Source of the DNA: Congeria kusceri
Lineage: Eukaryota; Mollusca; Bivalvia; Myida; Dreissenidae
Reading direction: 5' to 3'
Length of the DNA stretch: 64,000 nt
Assembly (NCBI GenBank): GCA_027627225.1
Contig: CM051025.1
Location: 76,920,474-76,984,473 of the forward strand
Shown one piece after another: positions 22,001-34,946 of this stretch. Numbering within the stretch: position 1 is the first letter of the stretch; the number at the start of each line of letters is the position of its first letter. The notes under the pieces were generated by a model that did not search any database, was not told the origin of the DNA, and was given only the letters and a program-made list of their open reading frames with translations. The translations under genes were made by a program, and so were the position numbers.

Positions 22001-22260
22001 CAAATATTTTGTTGATCCAAACTTTTCATTACACATTCCATTATACCGAAAAGTCAGAAAGATATTGATCAGCTTTTAATTCCACGTAAATATCAACAGG
22101 TCTGATTTTAGCTAATGGACTATAAATAACACTTAAAAGGATTTCATGTGAAATAAATCAATTAACTTTAAGGATAAAAATAAGAAAACTTGCTTTGATA
22201 AATCTTGCAAACAAAAGCTTTATTGTACATGTACTTGATAATTATAAACTAGTGTTCAAA

Positions 22261-22797
22261 CAAGAGCTGTGCTCGACTATTAGAAGTATTCCATTGGTAC
22301 ATATTTTGGATAGTGGAAGGGGCATAAATTTGTTAAAATACAAAACTTTTAAGTGAAGCCGTGTATAGTTTATAAATTTCTGGAACAAAAACTTTAACCA
22401 CAAAGTCTATGTAAAAAGTGGGCTAACTCGGTCAAAATACAAAACAGAGTTATGGGTAATGTTGCCCCTGATACTAGAGTGGATGACAAAGGTAAGTTCC
22501 AAGTTTCAAGTGAATAACTTATGTAGTTTTGAAGTTTCAATTCGTTTGAATATAAACTTTAACCAGAAAATCTAAGTAACAAAGGGGCATAACTCAAAAT
22601 ACAAAAAAGAGTTATGGGGAATGTTGCCCCTGACACTGGAGTTGATGACAAAGGTATATTAAAAGTTTCAAGTGAATAACTTATATAGTTTTGAAGTTAC
22701 GAGACTTTTGTATAAAAACTTTAACCAAATTCAGACGCGGATGCGGATGCCGGGGCAGTAGGAAAGCTCACCTATTCTTCGAATAGTCGAGCTAAAA
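22261..22797 (+). mobile_element. Hairpin-capped tandem-core element, core type gamma
   Basis: The head GAGCTGTGCTCGACTATTAG and tail CTTCGAATAGTCGAGCTAAA are inverted relative to each other around GCTCGACTATT. The core has two main units of about 165 bp with GAGTTATGGG(T/G)AATGTTGCCC and GTTTCAAGTGAATAACTTAT. A fragment of this core lies at 31920-32095. The tail AGCTCACCT...GAGCTAAAA is like those of the alpha and beta types. Confidence 0.78.
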
Positions 22798-25700
22798 ATT
22801 TAAAAAGTACCTATAACCATTTTACCAATAAGAGATAATCATATATATTATGGATAATTCACAATTTCTCCACATTTAAATTTGAGTGTACTATAAAATT
22901 TAACAGATAAGAAATAATAATAAACTTCATTTCCATTCATTTTCATTTTAGTAGGTACCCAATTCATACAAATAAGAAATTGAATTATGATTTTCTATGC
23001 TTAAATTTGGACTACATTTTTATTACGGAACTCGACATAAATCTATGCAAACAATAATTCATCATTTTCAACTTGTACTGGATGACTCGCTGATTAACTG
23101 AATATGGAATGTTCACCTCAATAAAAACATCTTTTGGACATTAAGACATTTGTCAAATATCTTGTAGGAGTAAGTGATAAAATAAAAATCTGGTCTACTT
23201 TAGTCTGTAAAAGCATTAAGGGGCATATCGATGGTATTTCACATAAATATACACATTTGTTTTAACAAAATAAAATAGGATTATCGAAATTTCAATATAT
23301 TTTTCAAGAAGCAACATTATATTAATGGAATCGTTAAGAAAAAAATATACAAAGACAAAACAGTTTTCTGGGATAGACTGTTCCAGTAGGACTGGAACTA
23401 ATGTCTACAAAATTGCGCACTTCAATGAAAACATCTACTTTTAATTATGCCCTTATGCCACGTTTTTTTATGGTGAGCACGCCTGTAACGGGACAAAATG
23501 TAAATTCATAACGATTTTACTACTACTACCAGCACCAACGAAAGTGTCATCAATGATCACTGTTCATATAATAAAATAATATACCTTAGTCAACTGCAGA
23601 AGCAAAGTCATATTTTTTAACATTGCTTTAATACTAATTCTCTGTAAATGAATTTTAGTATTTGCAAATGTTATTGTCCAACTACCATCCATATGCCCCA
23701 TTTACGCTATTTATACAAAGACATTCATGTAAAATGATCAGGTTGTGTGTAGGCAACTGAATGCACTCTTAAAGATTCTTATTTTAAAGACCCATTACAC
23801 CAGTGTAGTTACCATCTGTTAAACAGGAATTATTTATAATAGTTGTGTTCAGACCAAAGTTTTCAAAAATATTACCTCAAAATTGTACCTCTAATTTATG
23901 AAAAGTGAAAATCTAGTTTCATTACAAATGAAGCCAAACATAAGTCTAACAAGAAACAAATGTAAATGTGTTTAAATGTTTTAGATGACATTGTACATTA
24001 AATACCATCCGAATTAGCTTCAAAATAACACTATTTTAATAAATGTCTTTTTTAATGGGATTTGCGAACAAAAAATAGTATTGGAATATCAGATTTAAAT
24101 TGCATTCCAAATAATTTGGAAATAAACATTAATGCTCCTTTTAATGAAAATTAAATATTACATGCTGTAATCTCAAATTCTTTTAAACAATATTTTAAAT
24201 TTTAAACTCTTAGGAACTGAGGCCACAATGATAATAATAATTACACAATAAATTACATACATTTTTGAAGAAAGAGTTATGAAATGTTTTGAATCAGTAC
24301 GTACTTTAAGTTTACCCTTATGAAAATATTTTAATTACCTATCAGAAAAAGCTGATCATAAAGCAAATAAGTCTTAATAACTTTTTTCAATTTTTATTTT
24401 TTTAAAGACCATTGAAAGAAAACTTAATGTGAAATCCAAACAATAAGAATTTGAGTCCAAAAATAGACCAATAATGAACACTTTCAATAGGTTTTGTAAC
24501 AGTGGAACTAAGTACGGGCTTTTCATTTATTTCTAGACTACATAATTATGCCAATCAAACAACTTCATAAAATAACCAGTCATACGATGTTTCACATTTA
24601 ACTATTACTTTAAACAAATCACAGAACTGTAATCGTTTCTTGTTTGTTCGTTGTTGTTTTATTTTATTTTATTTTTATTTTTTCATATTTTCATTTGACA
24701 TCTTTTTTATATATTTAAATGAATGCATGTTTTGAAATAACCCACTTGCTGGAAGTCAAGGATAATCTGTCTGACAGGTCAAGTAAAAATAAAGGACCAT
24801 CAGGCCCGACATGCAAAAACTACCCGATGGAAACCCTTTCAATAAAGATGTCTGGCTGAGTGACGACAACGATGATGAAACACTGTAGGATATTTTCCAA
24901 TGATCAGTTCATTGCTAGTAAAACTTGTTGCTAATGAGGATCTGCAAACAATAAACAAACAACACCAGATTTTTGGGCAAGTTCAATGTGCCTCTGAATT
25001 TTTTTTTCTTAAAACTGTGCATGTCTATTGGTAATAGTTAAGTTTTTTTGAAACAAAAAACAAAGTTATTTTTATAATAGTTATGTTTAATCATAGCATA
25101 CAACAAATAAGCTTATGCATTAATACTTGCAAAAACCCCATGATTTCTGCATTAAATTAAATGTGGTGGTTTGTAATGTAATATATTCCTCCATATAACA
25201 AATAAATAAAATATATATATCTGAAAATAAAATAAAAATAAATAACATCCACTTGTTTCACAAAGTTTTCCTTAACAACTGACGCACAAACACAAAAAAC
25301 AAGCACCACACGATATTGCAAGAGCATCCCAATTGAGCCAGCATGAGAATCAATCCTTGTCATTAAGCCTTCATTTCCATTCTGACAACCAGATGAGACG
25401 AAACACTTAAATGTCTTTACAAAACTGCGAACCAAACGAGAGAAACACTTTTAAAAGGTAATAAGGATTATTGATTTCCTATATATACCTCTTTAAGAGG
25501 ACTGATCTTTATCTCCAGCATACGAAAATGTTAGCGACCACGGATATTCGATTATGATTTACTGGTCACTGATAAAGGCTACGCAGTACTATGACGAAGT
25601 GATTTCATACAGAATAATGTCATAACATAAGTTTAATAAAGGAACCAACATTTCAATATCTATTGACAGGGTGAGAACTTTAAAAACGTAATACTTCAGT

Positions 25701-25942
25701 TTATGGCACAACAATTATAATTGCCAACATATTGAGGGTGATGATTTTGACTAATTAATACATCAGTATAGCAATATGATTAATTTATGACAGCAGTGAC
25801 AAATTATATTCCCTGAAGAGCAAATCAATAAATAAACGTCGAACATTCATTTCAGAGTTCTATTAATATTCAAAGGATGTATTGTTTCTTCTACCTGGTA
25901 TAATTATATTAATCTAATGCAGTGTTCCATATACCCGGTATA
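22798..25942. other. Intergenic AT-rich region
   Basis: About 3.1 kb between the IQCH start and a MITE, very AT-rich and without defined repeats. A GC-richer island of roughly 200 bp at 24760-24960 stands out but I could not assign it to a coding frame or RNA. Confidence 0.5.
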
Positions 25943-26369
25943 TAGAGCTGAAACGATTCAGCCATGACTCGATTCGATTCGATTTTGATTTCAAATCTCA
26001 TTTAGTTTAATACATCGATTCGATTATTTTTTTTCCTTTATATATACTTGTTTTTGCGTATTTGATCATGACTTGCAATATAGGAAAGATTTATATTTAT
26101 ATTTATTAATGTCATTGTAACAGTTAACATGAACATATATATCTAACATATATATATAAGAACAGTGGAAAATGAAGATAACTAATTCAGTATAACAGCA
26201 TCCGTGATGTCATGACAAATCTACTCAAAAACATAATGGAAATTATTAGATTTATGACAAATCATTTATAAAAAGAATCGAATCGAAATTAACTGGTTTA
26301 GTATCGACAATCGAATCGGACCATTCATAATCGATGGATCGATGTGTAGTAAGAATCGTTGCAGCTGTA
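25943..26369. mobile_element. hAT-type MITE (family 3), 427 bp
   Basis: Flanked by CCGGTATA (25935-25942) and CCGGTACA (26370-26377), an 8-bp duplication with one mismatch. The ends TAGAGCTGAAACGATTC and GAATCGTTGCAGCTGTA are inverted repeats. The interior has GATTCGATTCGATT runs and AT-rich filler, with no transposase. Confidence 0.8.
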
Positions 26370-26869
26370 CCGGTACATATAGGCAAGCAGATCAAATTAC
26401 TAACAGATTAATAAATATTATATCATTATGTGGCGCTAGCATTATTATCCTAATTGACAACAGTGTAATTTAAAACCTATTTGTTTTTCATTGGAAAACT
26501 AAATAAGAAGCGACCTATAACTGTACAACATTAAAATGTCTCACAGAAAACTAAAAATCCTGTTACTGTTATATAGTAGTGAAATCTTGCTGGTAGTGAT
26601 AAAACAAGGGATTTTTTTTACATCCAGAAGAAAAAAAAAAGTATTTAGTTTTGATATATTCTGTCATTACCTGCCAAATAATTTAACATTGTAATTGATT
26701 TTGGAAATCACTGACATAGCTATGAGGAGATGGTATACAATTATTTCTTATTCCTTATTAAATTGATATCACTTTCTGTTTTACTTTTGTTTTTTAATAA
26801 ATAATGTTAATGAATTACAAAATTACAATTCACTTACCGGTATACAATTGTTTTAGAGAAATAAACAAG

Positions 26870-27710
26870 CATTGTCACTGTAAGTGACGAATGTCCCCGA
26901 AGATGTGTTTTGACAAAAGCAAGAATTATGGTCCTTGTTCTCTGCACCTTCTCTCAACGGCCTCTTCTTCATAAATACTGAAGAAAGAGTTATGGTCCTT
27001 GTACTGTACACATGCTCTCAAAGCTGTTTATCATTTTATATGAAGTATAATTTGAATCCCTTCAATACTTTTCGGGTTATGCTCCGCAAAAGAAAATAAC
27101 ACTATGTAGGTAGGCTCTGCACAAGATAAATAAACAATGAGCAATAACTCTAAAAATATTGAAGAAAGAGTTATGGCTCTTGTCCTCCATACTTACTCTC
27201 AACATCCTCTATCAATATATGTGGTTTTATTTTAATTCCCTTCAATACTTATGGAGTTATGCTCCACACAAGAAAATTAACCAAAGTGCAATAACTCTGT
27301 AAATATTTAAGAATGAGTTATGGTCTTTATACTCTGCACTTCCTCTCAACATCCTCTATCAATAAAGGTGGTTTTATCGGTCTTTATACTCTGCACTTCC
27401 TCTCAACATCCTCTATCAATAAAGGTGGTTTTATTTCACATCACTTCAATACTAATGGAGTTATGCTCCGCACAAGAAAATTAACCAAAGGGCAATAACT
27501 CTGTAAATACTGAAGAATGATTAATGGTTCTTATACTCCGCACTCCCTCTCAGTGCCCTTTATCATTATATAAAGTAACATTTGAATCCCTTCAATACTT
27601 TTCGAGTTGTACTCCACACAAGAAGTGGTACCGATGGATGGACGGACGGGCAGACGGACGAAGCAATTACATGTACTACATGACCCCAACGCTCTCTTCA
27701 GGGGAATAAA
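26870..27710 (+). mobile_element. Tandem-core element, core type delta, copy 2
   Basis: Diverged head (CATTGTCACTGTAAGTGACG), then about five units like those at 18562-20065 (GAGTTATGCTCCGCACAAG), then a GGACGGACGGGCAGACGGAC tract and an AAGCAATTAC end. A 57-bp exact tandem duplication inside, at about 27322-27435, is recent. It is intergenic between IQCH and AAGAB. Confidence 0.8.
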
Positions 27711-29679
27711 AAGCAAATTTTTAAGTTTGAGACCATTTTCATTAACAAATATAACATATAAATGGACAGACCATTGAATGTTATGCAATGTATTTCAGGA
27801 AATTTACCAGTATACAGTCAAGAACATGTGCCTAGAAATGTTATTATGTAAACCAGAAAATCTGTTGTCAAAGACAATATTGATTCCACTGATATATGCC
27901 ATGCAACCGTCATAGGGGTTTTCAATAGTGAGTGAGTGCTTACATAATACTGGATAACCTCATGTCTGGAGGGGACCTGATTGCTAAGAGAAGGCCATGA
28001 CTATATGGCAAAGAAAGGGGACATTATCAACAAAACAATAACTTCTTTAATTTTGGTTTGGTTTGGTTTGGATGACCTGGTGCACTGGAATCAAATAGGT
28101 ATACTAAATACATCTTCCTACTATAATAATCATATATGGCATAAATAAAATAAGTAAACAAACTGCATCAAATTTAAAGCCAATTTTGTTGGCATATGTT
28201 AACAAACACAACATTATGGTGAAGTTTTAATTAGACATCTGCAATTTCCATGACTTCAAATTGTTACAGAGTTGTTTGCAAGTTTGCATTATCTTCAAAT
28301 TTTAATATAAACTTTCTTTACCATAAATAGCATTATTTCTAATGTCCAAAAATCACAGCTATATAAATCTTACATGTGTTAAGTACATACAAAATCTTAC
28401 ATGTGTTAAGTACATACAAACTAAGCATTTCAAAATCTATTTTTAACATCATTGATTTCCATATATTTAAGACTTTCTAGCAGTTTGTTCATAGCAAATA
28501 CAGAATGGCAGATGCACTGTGACAACATGGCATTAACCCCTTATCTGTAGCATATTTATAACATCAATACTTTTGGCTCAGATAAGTAATTTCCATATTA
28601 TTCAATGTTTGCTCTTATATCAACACCACGGCATCAAAACAAATATGTGTTGGGCATTAATTGAGTCAATAAACATGTTAGCATGATAGGGTAATGGAGC
28701 TTTGTACAACCCACCCAAATAACATCTGAATCCTGAACATACATGAAACATAACATTCTTAAAAAATGACCTTAGGCTACCTTAAACTGTCCAAACAGAA
28801 ATGGTTGGAAAAAGCCTATAAAAATAATAATAAGACTTCTTATCAATAATATTTTATAAATCCAGTAGGAGTTTCACTGAAGACAGTGTACTCATGAAAT
28901 TTCTATATATATTTTGTAAAAATTCTAAGTACCATTATAATTTGAATGTTAAATACAAGTTTCTAAGATATTTTTCCTGGTTAGAAGTCCATTTATAAAG
29001 TACTCAAAAGCATCAAAACATAGTTTAATGAATCACAGAAAAAATGTTTTCACTTGAAAATTTACATCAAGTGTTTGCCAGAATCAAATATGTACTGAAA
29101 CAATCTGTATTAAATCTGTCTGCCAACAACAATTAAGTAATCAAGTTGTCATTATTTATCAAAGTTTTCCAATAATCAATTGAACAAATTGTTGGATATA
29201 CAGTTATGTAAATAATAAATCTCTAAAGCAAATGATTGAGTAACTATGGCACTTAAACTCATAAAGCTAACGTCAATTAAATTAATAATGTTTGCATTTC
29301 AATTACGCCAAAAAACTGTTGCCTGAAACACACAATTTTTTTTTTGGCCTTACCAAAGTCTAGTAACTTTTAGCTTGCGCTAACCGATAAATATAATAGT
29401 TTGAATCCAAATAAACATATGAGTATAAAATATGCTTGTAAGCTGAAGTTTGATCTGAACATAATGTAACTCCCTGTTTCTCCATAAAAATATTTAAAAA
29501 ATCGATGTATTAACAATAAGCATATGAAATAAATTCCACAATGACAAACTCCTGAATAATGAAAACAAAGTTTAACATTATTAACTGATGTTAAACGCTC
29601 TGCTATGATTCTATTCTGGAAATGCATACAACTGTTGTGTGTAAGTGCAATGATTGTTATTAAAATTCCACTTGTACTA
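27711..29679. other. Intergenic, no gene seen
   Basis: About 2 kb of AT-rich sequence. It contains a short TTTGG microsatellite at about 28051-28072 and a two-copy 25-bp direct repeat (CTTACATGTGTTAAGTACAT) at about 28370-28425. No exon is apparent. Confidence 0.5.
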
Positions 29680-29955
29680 GGCCCAGCTAGCTCAGTTGGT
29701 ACAGCGCTGGACTGTCAATCCGGGGATAGTGAGTTTGAATCCAAATTATTTCTACGCCTGTTCTGCACCCTACCTATGATTCAAGTAGGGCAGTTGTCAG
29801 TTACTGACATAGGTATGTGCACTTAGTACTGGTAACCGCTTATATCGGCTAAGCTTGCCCAGGAAAAGCGCAAGTAGGTTAACTGACTGCCGTGATATAA
29901 CTGAAATACTGTTAAAAATGGCAAAAAATCCAAACAATCAAACAAACAAAACAAT
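29680..29955 (+). mobile_element. tRNA-derived SINE, plus strand
   Basis: The head has a tRNA A box (TAGCTCAGTTGGTACAGCG) and a weak B box (GAGTTTGAATCC). The body contains CAGTTGTCAGTTACTGACAT and AGTAGGTTAACTGACTGCCG, shared with the minus-strand SINE at 4655-4956. The 3' end is an AACAAACAAAACAA-type tail. Confidence 0.85.
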
Positions 29956-30112
29956 CACTTGTAAGGCCAAACAATAAATTGTGTGTTTTGGGCAACAGTC
30001 TCAAAAAAGTTTGGTTATGGTTGGGATTGAGTTATGTTTTTTACTTCTTATTTCTTGGCCTCAGCAAAGTATTGACCATTTTATTTTAACATTCAGCAAG
30101 TGCAAATATATT

Positions 30113-30299
30113 TGAGGTGTGTCGTGGGAAAACCGGGCTAAATGCGTATGTGTCAAGTGTCATCCCAGATTAGCCTGTACAGTCCGCACAGGCTAATCCA
30201 GGACAGCGCTTTCCACTTTTATGGTCTTTTCTGTTTCAAAGAAGTCTTTTCTATACATAAATCCACTGGAGGCTGAAGTTCCGTCCTGGATTAGCTTGT
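30113..30299. mobile_element. Fold-back element, right end truncated
   Basis: The left arm and centre of the fold-back family (GTCGTGGGAAAACCGGGCTA to TCCTGGATTAGC) are present, but the outer right arm is missing. The break at about 30299 abuts the tandem-core element that follows. Confidence 0.8.
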
Positions 30300-30302
30300 T
30301 GA

Positions 30303-31000
30303 GCAGAAACCATTTTTCTATTTTTAGTAACGGTGACCTTTACCTTCACCACACCCACCCCATATGCAATCCCAAGCGAGGTCTCGATGTAAGGTATCTA
30401 TCTATAAAGGTTCATTAAAAGATCTCAATGCGTTCTCAAGTTATTGCGGGGAAACCGTTTTTCTATTTTTAGCAACGGTGACCTTGACCTTTGACCTGTT
30501 GAACTCAAAATTTGAAGGGTTCTTCCTTTCCTCACAAGTAACCAGCATACTAACTGTCATGATCGTAGGTCAAAGCGTTCTCAAGATATCGTGCAGAAAC
30601 GAAATGGTCTACAGTTTTTCTATTTTTAGTAATGGTGACCTTGACCTTGACCCCACCCACCCCATATGCAATCCCAAGCGAGGTCTCAATGTAAGGTATC
30701 TATGTATAAAGTTTCATTAAAATATCCCAATGCGTTCTTAAGTTATTGAGGGGAAACCGTTTTTCTATTTTTAGCAACCGTAACCTTGACCTTTGACCTG
30801 TTGACCTCAAAATTTATAGGGTTCTTTCTTTTCTCCCAAGTAACCAGCGTACTAGCTTTCATGATCGTAGGTCAAAGCGTTCTCAAGATATTGTGCGGAA
30901 ACGAAATGGTCTACGGACAGACCTACCGACCGACATACCGACCGAAGGACGGACAGGTGCAAAGCAAGATACCCCCACTTCTTCTAAGGGGGGCATAACT
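30303..31000 (+). mobile_element. Tandem-core element, core type epsilon
   Basis: Two long units of about 310 bp with TTTTTCTATTTTTAG, GGTGACCTTGACCTT and CACCCCATATGCAATCCCAA. It ends in a GACGGACAGGTGC tract and TAAGGGGGGCATAA. The head is lost at the junction with the fold-back element. Open frames of up to 118 codons are by-products of the repeats. Confidence 0.75.
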
Positions 31001-31907
31001 AGGGATGGGACAGAATACTGAAATCAATATTCAAATATTCGTTTAAGTTATATGAATATATTCGAATATTTGTTTTGTACTACTATATACGGCACTCTGT
31101 CCGAATATTTACCTATCCGAAATATGTATACTACGTGTACGTAGTTGTTTTACCTTGTTTCAGTGGTAAATGAGCAATATAACTTAGTGAGTGTTAGGCA
31201 AATATAAAGAAATGTAAGATATTGTTAAATGTATTGTTAATTAATGTGTTAATCATTCCGTACACAAAATTCTCATTACATAGATTACACGTTGCCTGGG
31301 TTTTGTCTGCGTAAAGTACTTCCAAGCACTTGATGGTGGCATTATTTATTAATCAAGACTCTTGTATAATTTACGGTGTTGATATAATGGAGAATAATTT
31401 ACAAGTGACATATATTAAGATTGATAGATCATGCTAATTTTGTTAAAGAAATTGATTGGCTGATAATGGATTCATTTTGATTGGTATACTTAGAGAGTAA
31501 TTGTAATTTACTGTAAACAAGTTAACCGTATAGATGTCACTTACGAACAATAAACAACAATGCACGCTTTGTGCAAACTGTGAAAACGTTATCACAGCAT
31601 GGCCCAGTTTTGTTATTTGTTGATACAATGCGTCATATTCGCGCCTCCTACAAACCATTAATTTGCGGCCCTTGTAAAGACGTGGCCCCCCTGCCAATTA
31701 TCAATTGTCGTTAATTGGACATGTTTGGCATGTGTTGTAAAAATTTTACACTGCCCCCGACCACCTGCTAGGCAGGAAATACCACTGGAATTCATTGATT
31801 TCTTAAAAGAAATTTTGTTCTTTAAATAAATTTGAAAATCAAATATTCGTATTCATTTTTTTATATTCGATTATTATCCGATATTCAAATGTTTGGTCCC
31901 ATCCCTA
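31000..31907. mobile_element. hAT-type MITE (family 2), copy B
   Basis: Opposite orientation to 5895-6815. The ends are TAGGGATGGGACAGAAT and GGTCCCATCCCTA. The interior matches copy A through segments such as GATTGGCTGATAATGGATTC (inverted). The flanks (GGCATAAC and GTTTAAAC) are not a clean duplication, so this copy is older or was rearranged with the neighbouring tandem-core elements. Confidence 0.83.
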
Positions 31908-31919
31908 GTTTAAACCAAT

Positions 31920-32095
31920 TTATTTTAGGGGCCTAAATCTGTCAAAAAATAAAACAGAGTTATGGGGGTTGCTTTCCCTGGTGGAGATGTTAATAGTTAA
32001 TGAGTATTTTAAGTTTCAAGTAAATATATTTGACAGTATTCAAAAAATTAGACTTTATAAAAAACTTTAACCATGGCCGGACAGACTAATAGACT
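31920..32095 (+). mobile_element. Fragment of gamma-type tandem core
   Basis: One unit of the gamma core (AACAGAGTTATGGGGGTTGC, AGTTTCAAGTAAATATATTT, ACTTTAACCATGGCCGGACA) without head or tail. It directly follows the hAT copy B, indicating nested insertion. Confidence 0.65.
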
Positions 32096-32471
32096 AATAA
32101 AAACTGGCATGGTTTTGCTACATGAAGACATGTTCAATGTGGCTAATTGCTGCTCTGAACTGAATTGGTGATTGGGTAACAATACCCAGTGGGAGAAAGT
32201 TTCAGTTAATTATAAATCGAAGGAAAAACTAGTATTTATAAACTTAATTTGCCTCATATTGTCTGTATGCTGCTTGACCCTATTACCAGTGTTTCTAACA
32301 TTTGAATTAAGTTGTGAATTGTATGTCCTATAATTTACATAAATTTTACATATTTGAAAACAAAAAATATGTTTTATTTATTAAATAAATCTTTTTACTT
32401 GTATACTCTATAGTATTTAGTTTATTTAACCTAGTCTTCTAACCATGTCATGGCCGCCATATTTGTTTGTG

Positions 32472-34330
32472 TTGTTACCTATTACCAGTGCATATATAAA
32501 ATTCACACACACAGTTTTACTACACAAACTATTTCTAATTGAAATTTAATTGATTTATGAGAATGGTCAGAAGTTTAGTGTAGTTGGATAAGCAGCTTTA
32601 TGCAAATGAGGTAAGTGCATTATGGGATTTAATTATGTCATATATTAATTTGGAACGTTTGAGATGTGGTGTTTTGTCATGTACTTGATCAAAATTGAGA
32701 GATTCGATGTCTGAAAACACAATAATTCGGGCAAAAATGGAATAGCTTGAACTAATTATTGTGTTATTTTTTATCTAGAGCAATGTCTGGTAATATCGAC
32801 ACCATTAAGACGTGAAATTGATTTAGTCTTTCATTGTCGGTATTACCCTCTATGAAAATAAATAACATAGTGTGTAGCCGTTTTGATTTGACAATTTTAC
32901 TAACGAATGGGAAAATCGTTGTCCACCATGTCATTTTATTTGACGGATTATCTGATCACAGTCAGGCGGGTAATATCAACACATTTCGGGTAATATCGAC
33001 AACTTACATGATTCTAAGTATACAGGCACATTTACACCATACTGTGCCTTTTTTGTCGCTTAGATTTTATTTAGAGTTTTATTTAACGTATGTTCATATT
33101 TGAATGACCTCTAAACTAATGTGTACATCCGTCTGTACCAGAGATAAATCGTCTATGCACAGTTTGCGTTCCATTTATAAAAGGACTGATGCATTTTGAT
33201 GAAGACTAAGAAAACAACATTTTTTAATGACCTAGATACCTTGACCAAGCCATCAAATCATGTAGTTATAACACCTAACAGTTTTTACAGCAAAATGCAA
33301 ACCAGCGCCCAAATTTAAACTTGTTTGATAATATCTAGGTAGATTGTTTTTGGACGTGAATTCTACTAAAAGGACGCTATACATTTGAGTGTCATATTCT
33401 AGGAAGCAATCATTACTGTTCGTGTATGCATGCGTTTCTATAACAAATATTTTATACTCTGCAATAAACGCACTATTTCACAAATGATTTCTGCACCAAT
33501 GTGTCAATAAAATCTATTTCACTACAGCCAGCCAGTCATCCAATGAGAACACTTGAAATCACCATATGCAATTGAACGTCGATAGATGTTTATCACGCTG
33601 TCAATTAAATGTTGATTGGAATAGGAAAAAGTAATTTGCAACACATGGATATGAGCTGGTTATGCGCTTGTTAGTAGTGTGATGTTAACACCGCTTCCTA
33701 AATGAACATCTACAGATTTTACAGTGCATTAAATGTATGCAGATAAACACGAGACACCACCTGACCCATTAGCTGGTGTCAATATCGACACCCCATAAAG
33801 GATTGGTTAAAAATGTCTGAACTTATTTAAAAAGAGTTTATTGAGAAAATGCAACAAATTCCACCTTAGATCTTTTAACTAAAAGACCGAAAGTAATGTG
33901 ATTTCCCTATGCGCCGTAAATCTTTCCGAAATAACCCTCGTTACATAATCCTATAACGCGCTAAATATTTGTGAACAATATAATATTCAAAAACATGATG
34001 ACGTATGTATGTGTAAACAGCAAGCCGTTATATAGACCAAACTAACTTTGTGACGTCATAGGAATGTATACGTCATATTTTATGACGAAATCAGTCAGTT
34101 AAAGAATAAAATTAGAATATAATGAGACCTTTAGTGAAAAGGGTGTCGATATTAGACGACTGTCGAAATTACCCGACATTACTCTATTTACATTTTTGGA
34201 CAACATTGTTTCGATTTTTTTTTAGATAACAGTTAGCGCAAACGATTGTCTGAAAACGAAACCGTATATAACTATCCTGGGCATGGTAAACTTACGAAAA
34301 TCGGAATACCCGGTAATAGGTATACACCGG
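32472..34330. repeat. Region with repeated GGTAATATCGACACC-like motifs
   Basis: The motif or its complement occurs near 32793, 32836 (TGTCGGTATTACC), 32968 and 32990, 33775 and 34142 (GTGTCGATATTAG), with weaker forms at 34518 and 34609. The region ends are loosely inverted (ACCTATTACCAGTG and CCGGTAATAGGTA), so it may be an old DNA element of about 1.85 kb. It could instead be a cis-regulatory cluster upstream of AAGAB. No gene is supported. Confidence 0.4.
34051..34058. promoter_or_regulatory. CRE palindrome TGACGTCA
   Basis: A perfect cAMP-response-element palindrome, with further half-sites close by (TGACGTATG near 34001, ACGTCAT near 34071, TATGACG near 34080). It lies about 0.8 kb before the AAGAB start codon. 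A regulatory role is only inferred. Confidence 0.3.
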
Positions 34331-34879
34331 TACTAGGGTCATTGAGAATATGTGATCAGATGTTGATTGCTTCTTTGCCTTTGATTTAGATGAATGTAAT
34401 CTCCTTCTTTAGTGACATGCTTATTTACTATATTGTGGAAAAGCTTAAGTTATTGGCCAATATGCCGGAGCCATACATCACTGGTGTAAAGATTCCAACA
34501 TGTCAGATTTAGCTGTGTGTCGATACCCATACTAGACAGCTGAAGTGCCGAGATGCAGTCATCAGGACATGTTCTTGACATTGCATTTCAAAACAAATGG
34601 ATGAATGGGTATTGACACACTGTTGACATGCGAAATTACCTTTATAAGAATCTGTCCAACGTCTTCAGGACGTGTTTCAATGTCTGTCATTTTCATATTT
34701 GAACCATGCAATGTTTATTGAAATAACTCAGTGTTCACGTCTTCAGCAGCCATCTCGGGTCTCCGGGCAACAGTAAACATTTTGCGGAATACTTCTGACT
34801 TTACCGTACGGTTACACGCTGACCTACATATTGTATGAATACACACAACTTAATGACGTTTTTAACACTTCCTGTGAAA

Positions 34880-34946
34880 ATGGGCAACCCTGGAATCTTG
34901 ATAACTTCGTGTTCAGATACTTATAACCCGTGTACGCTTGTAAAAG
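34880..34946 (+). CDS. AAGAB: AAGAB exon 1 (start codon)
   Basis: ATG in strong context (GTGAAAATGG), encoding [20 protein letters not shown] plus VK; donor AAAG|GTATAT, phase 1. The ITSCS motif matches the start of the family. An ETS-like CACTTCCTG lies a few bases upstream. No TATA box is evident. The transcription start cannot be placed. Confidence 0.88.

Noticed and set aside
30364..30720. 118-codon plus-strand reading frame
   Set aside because: Part of the epsilon tandem units; the peptide repeats downstream and shows no domain.
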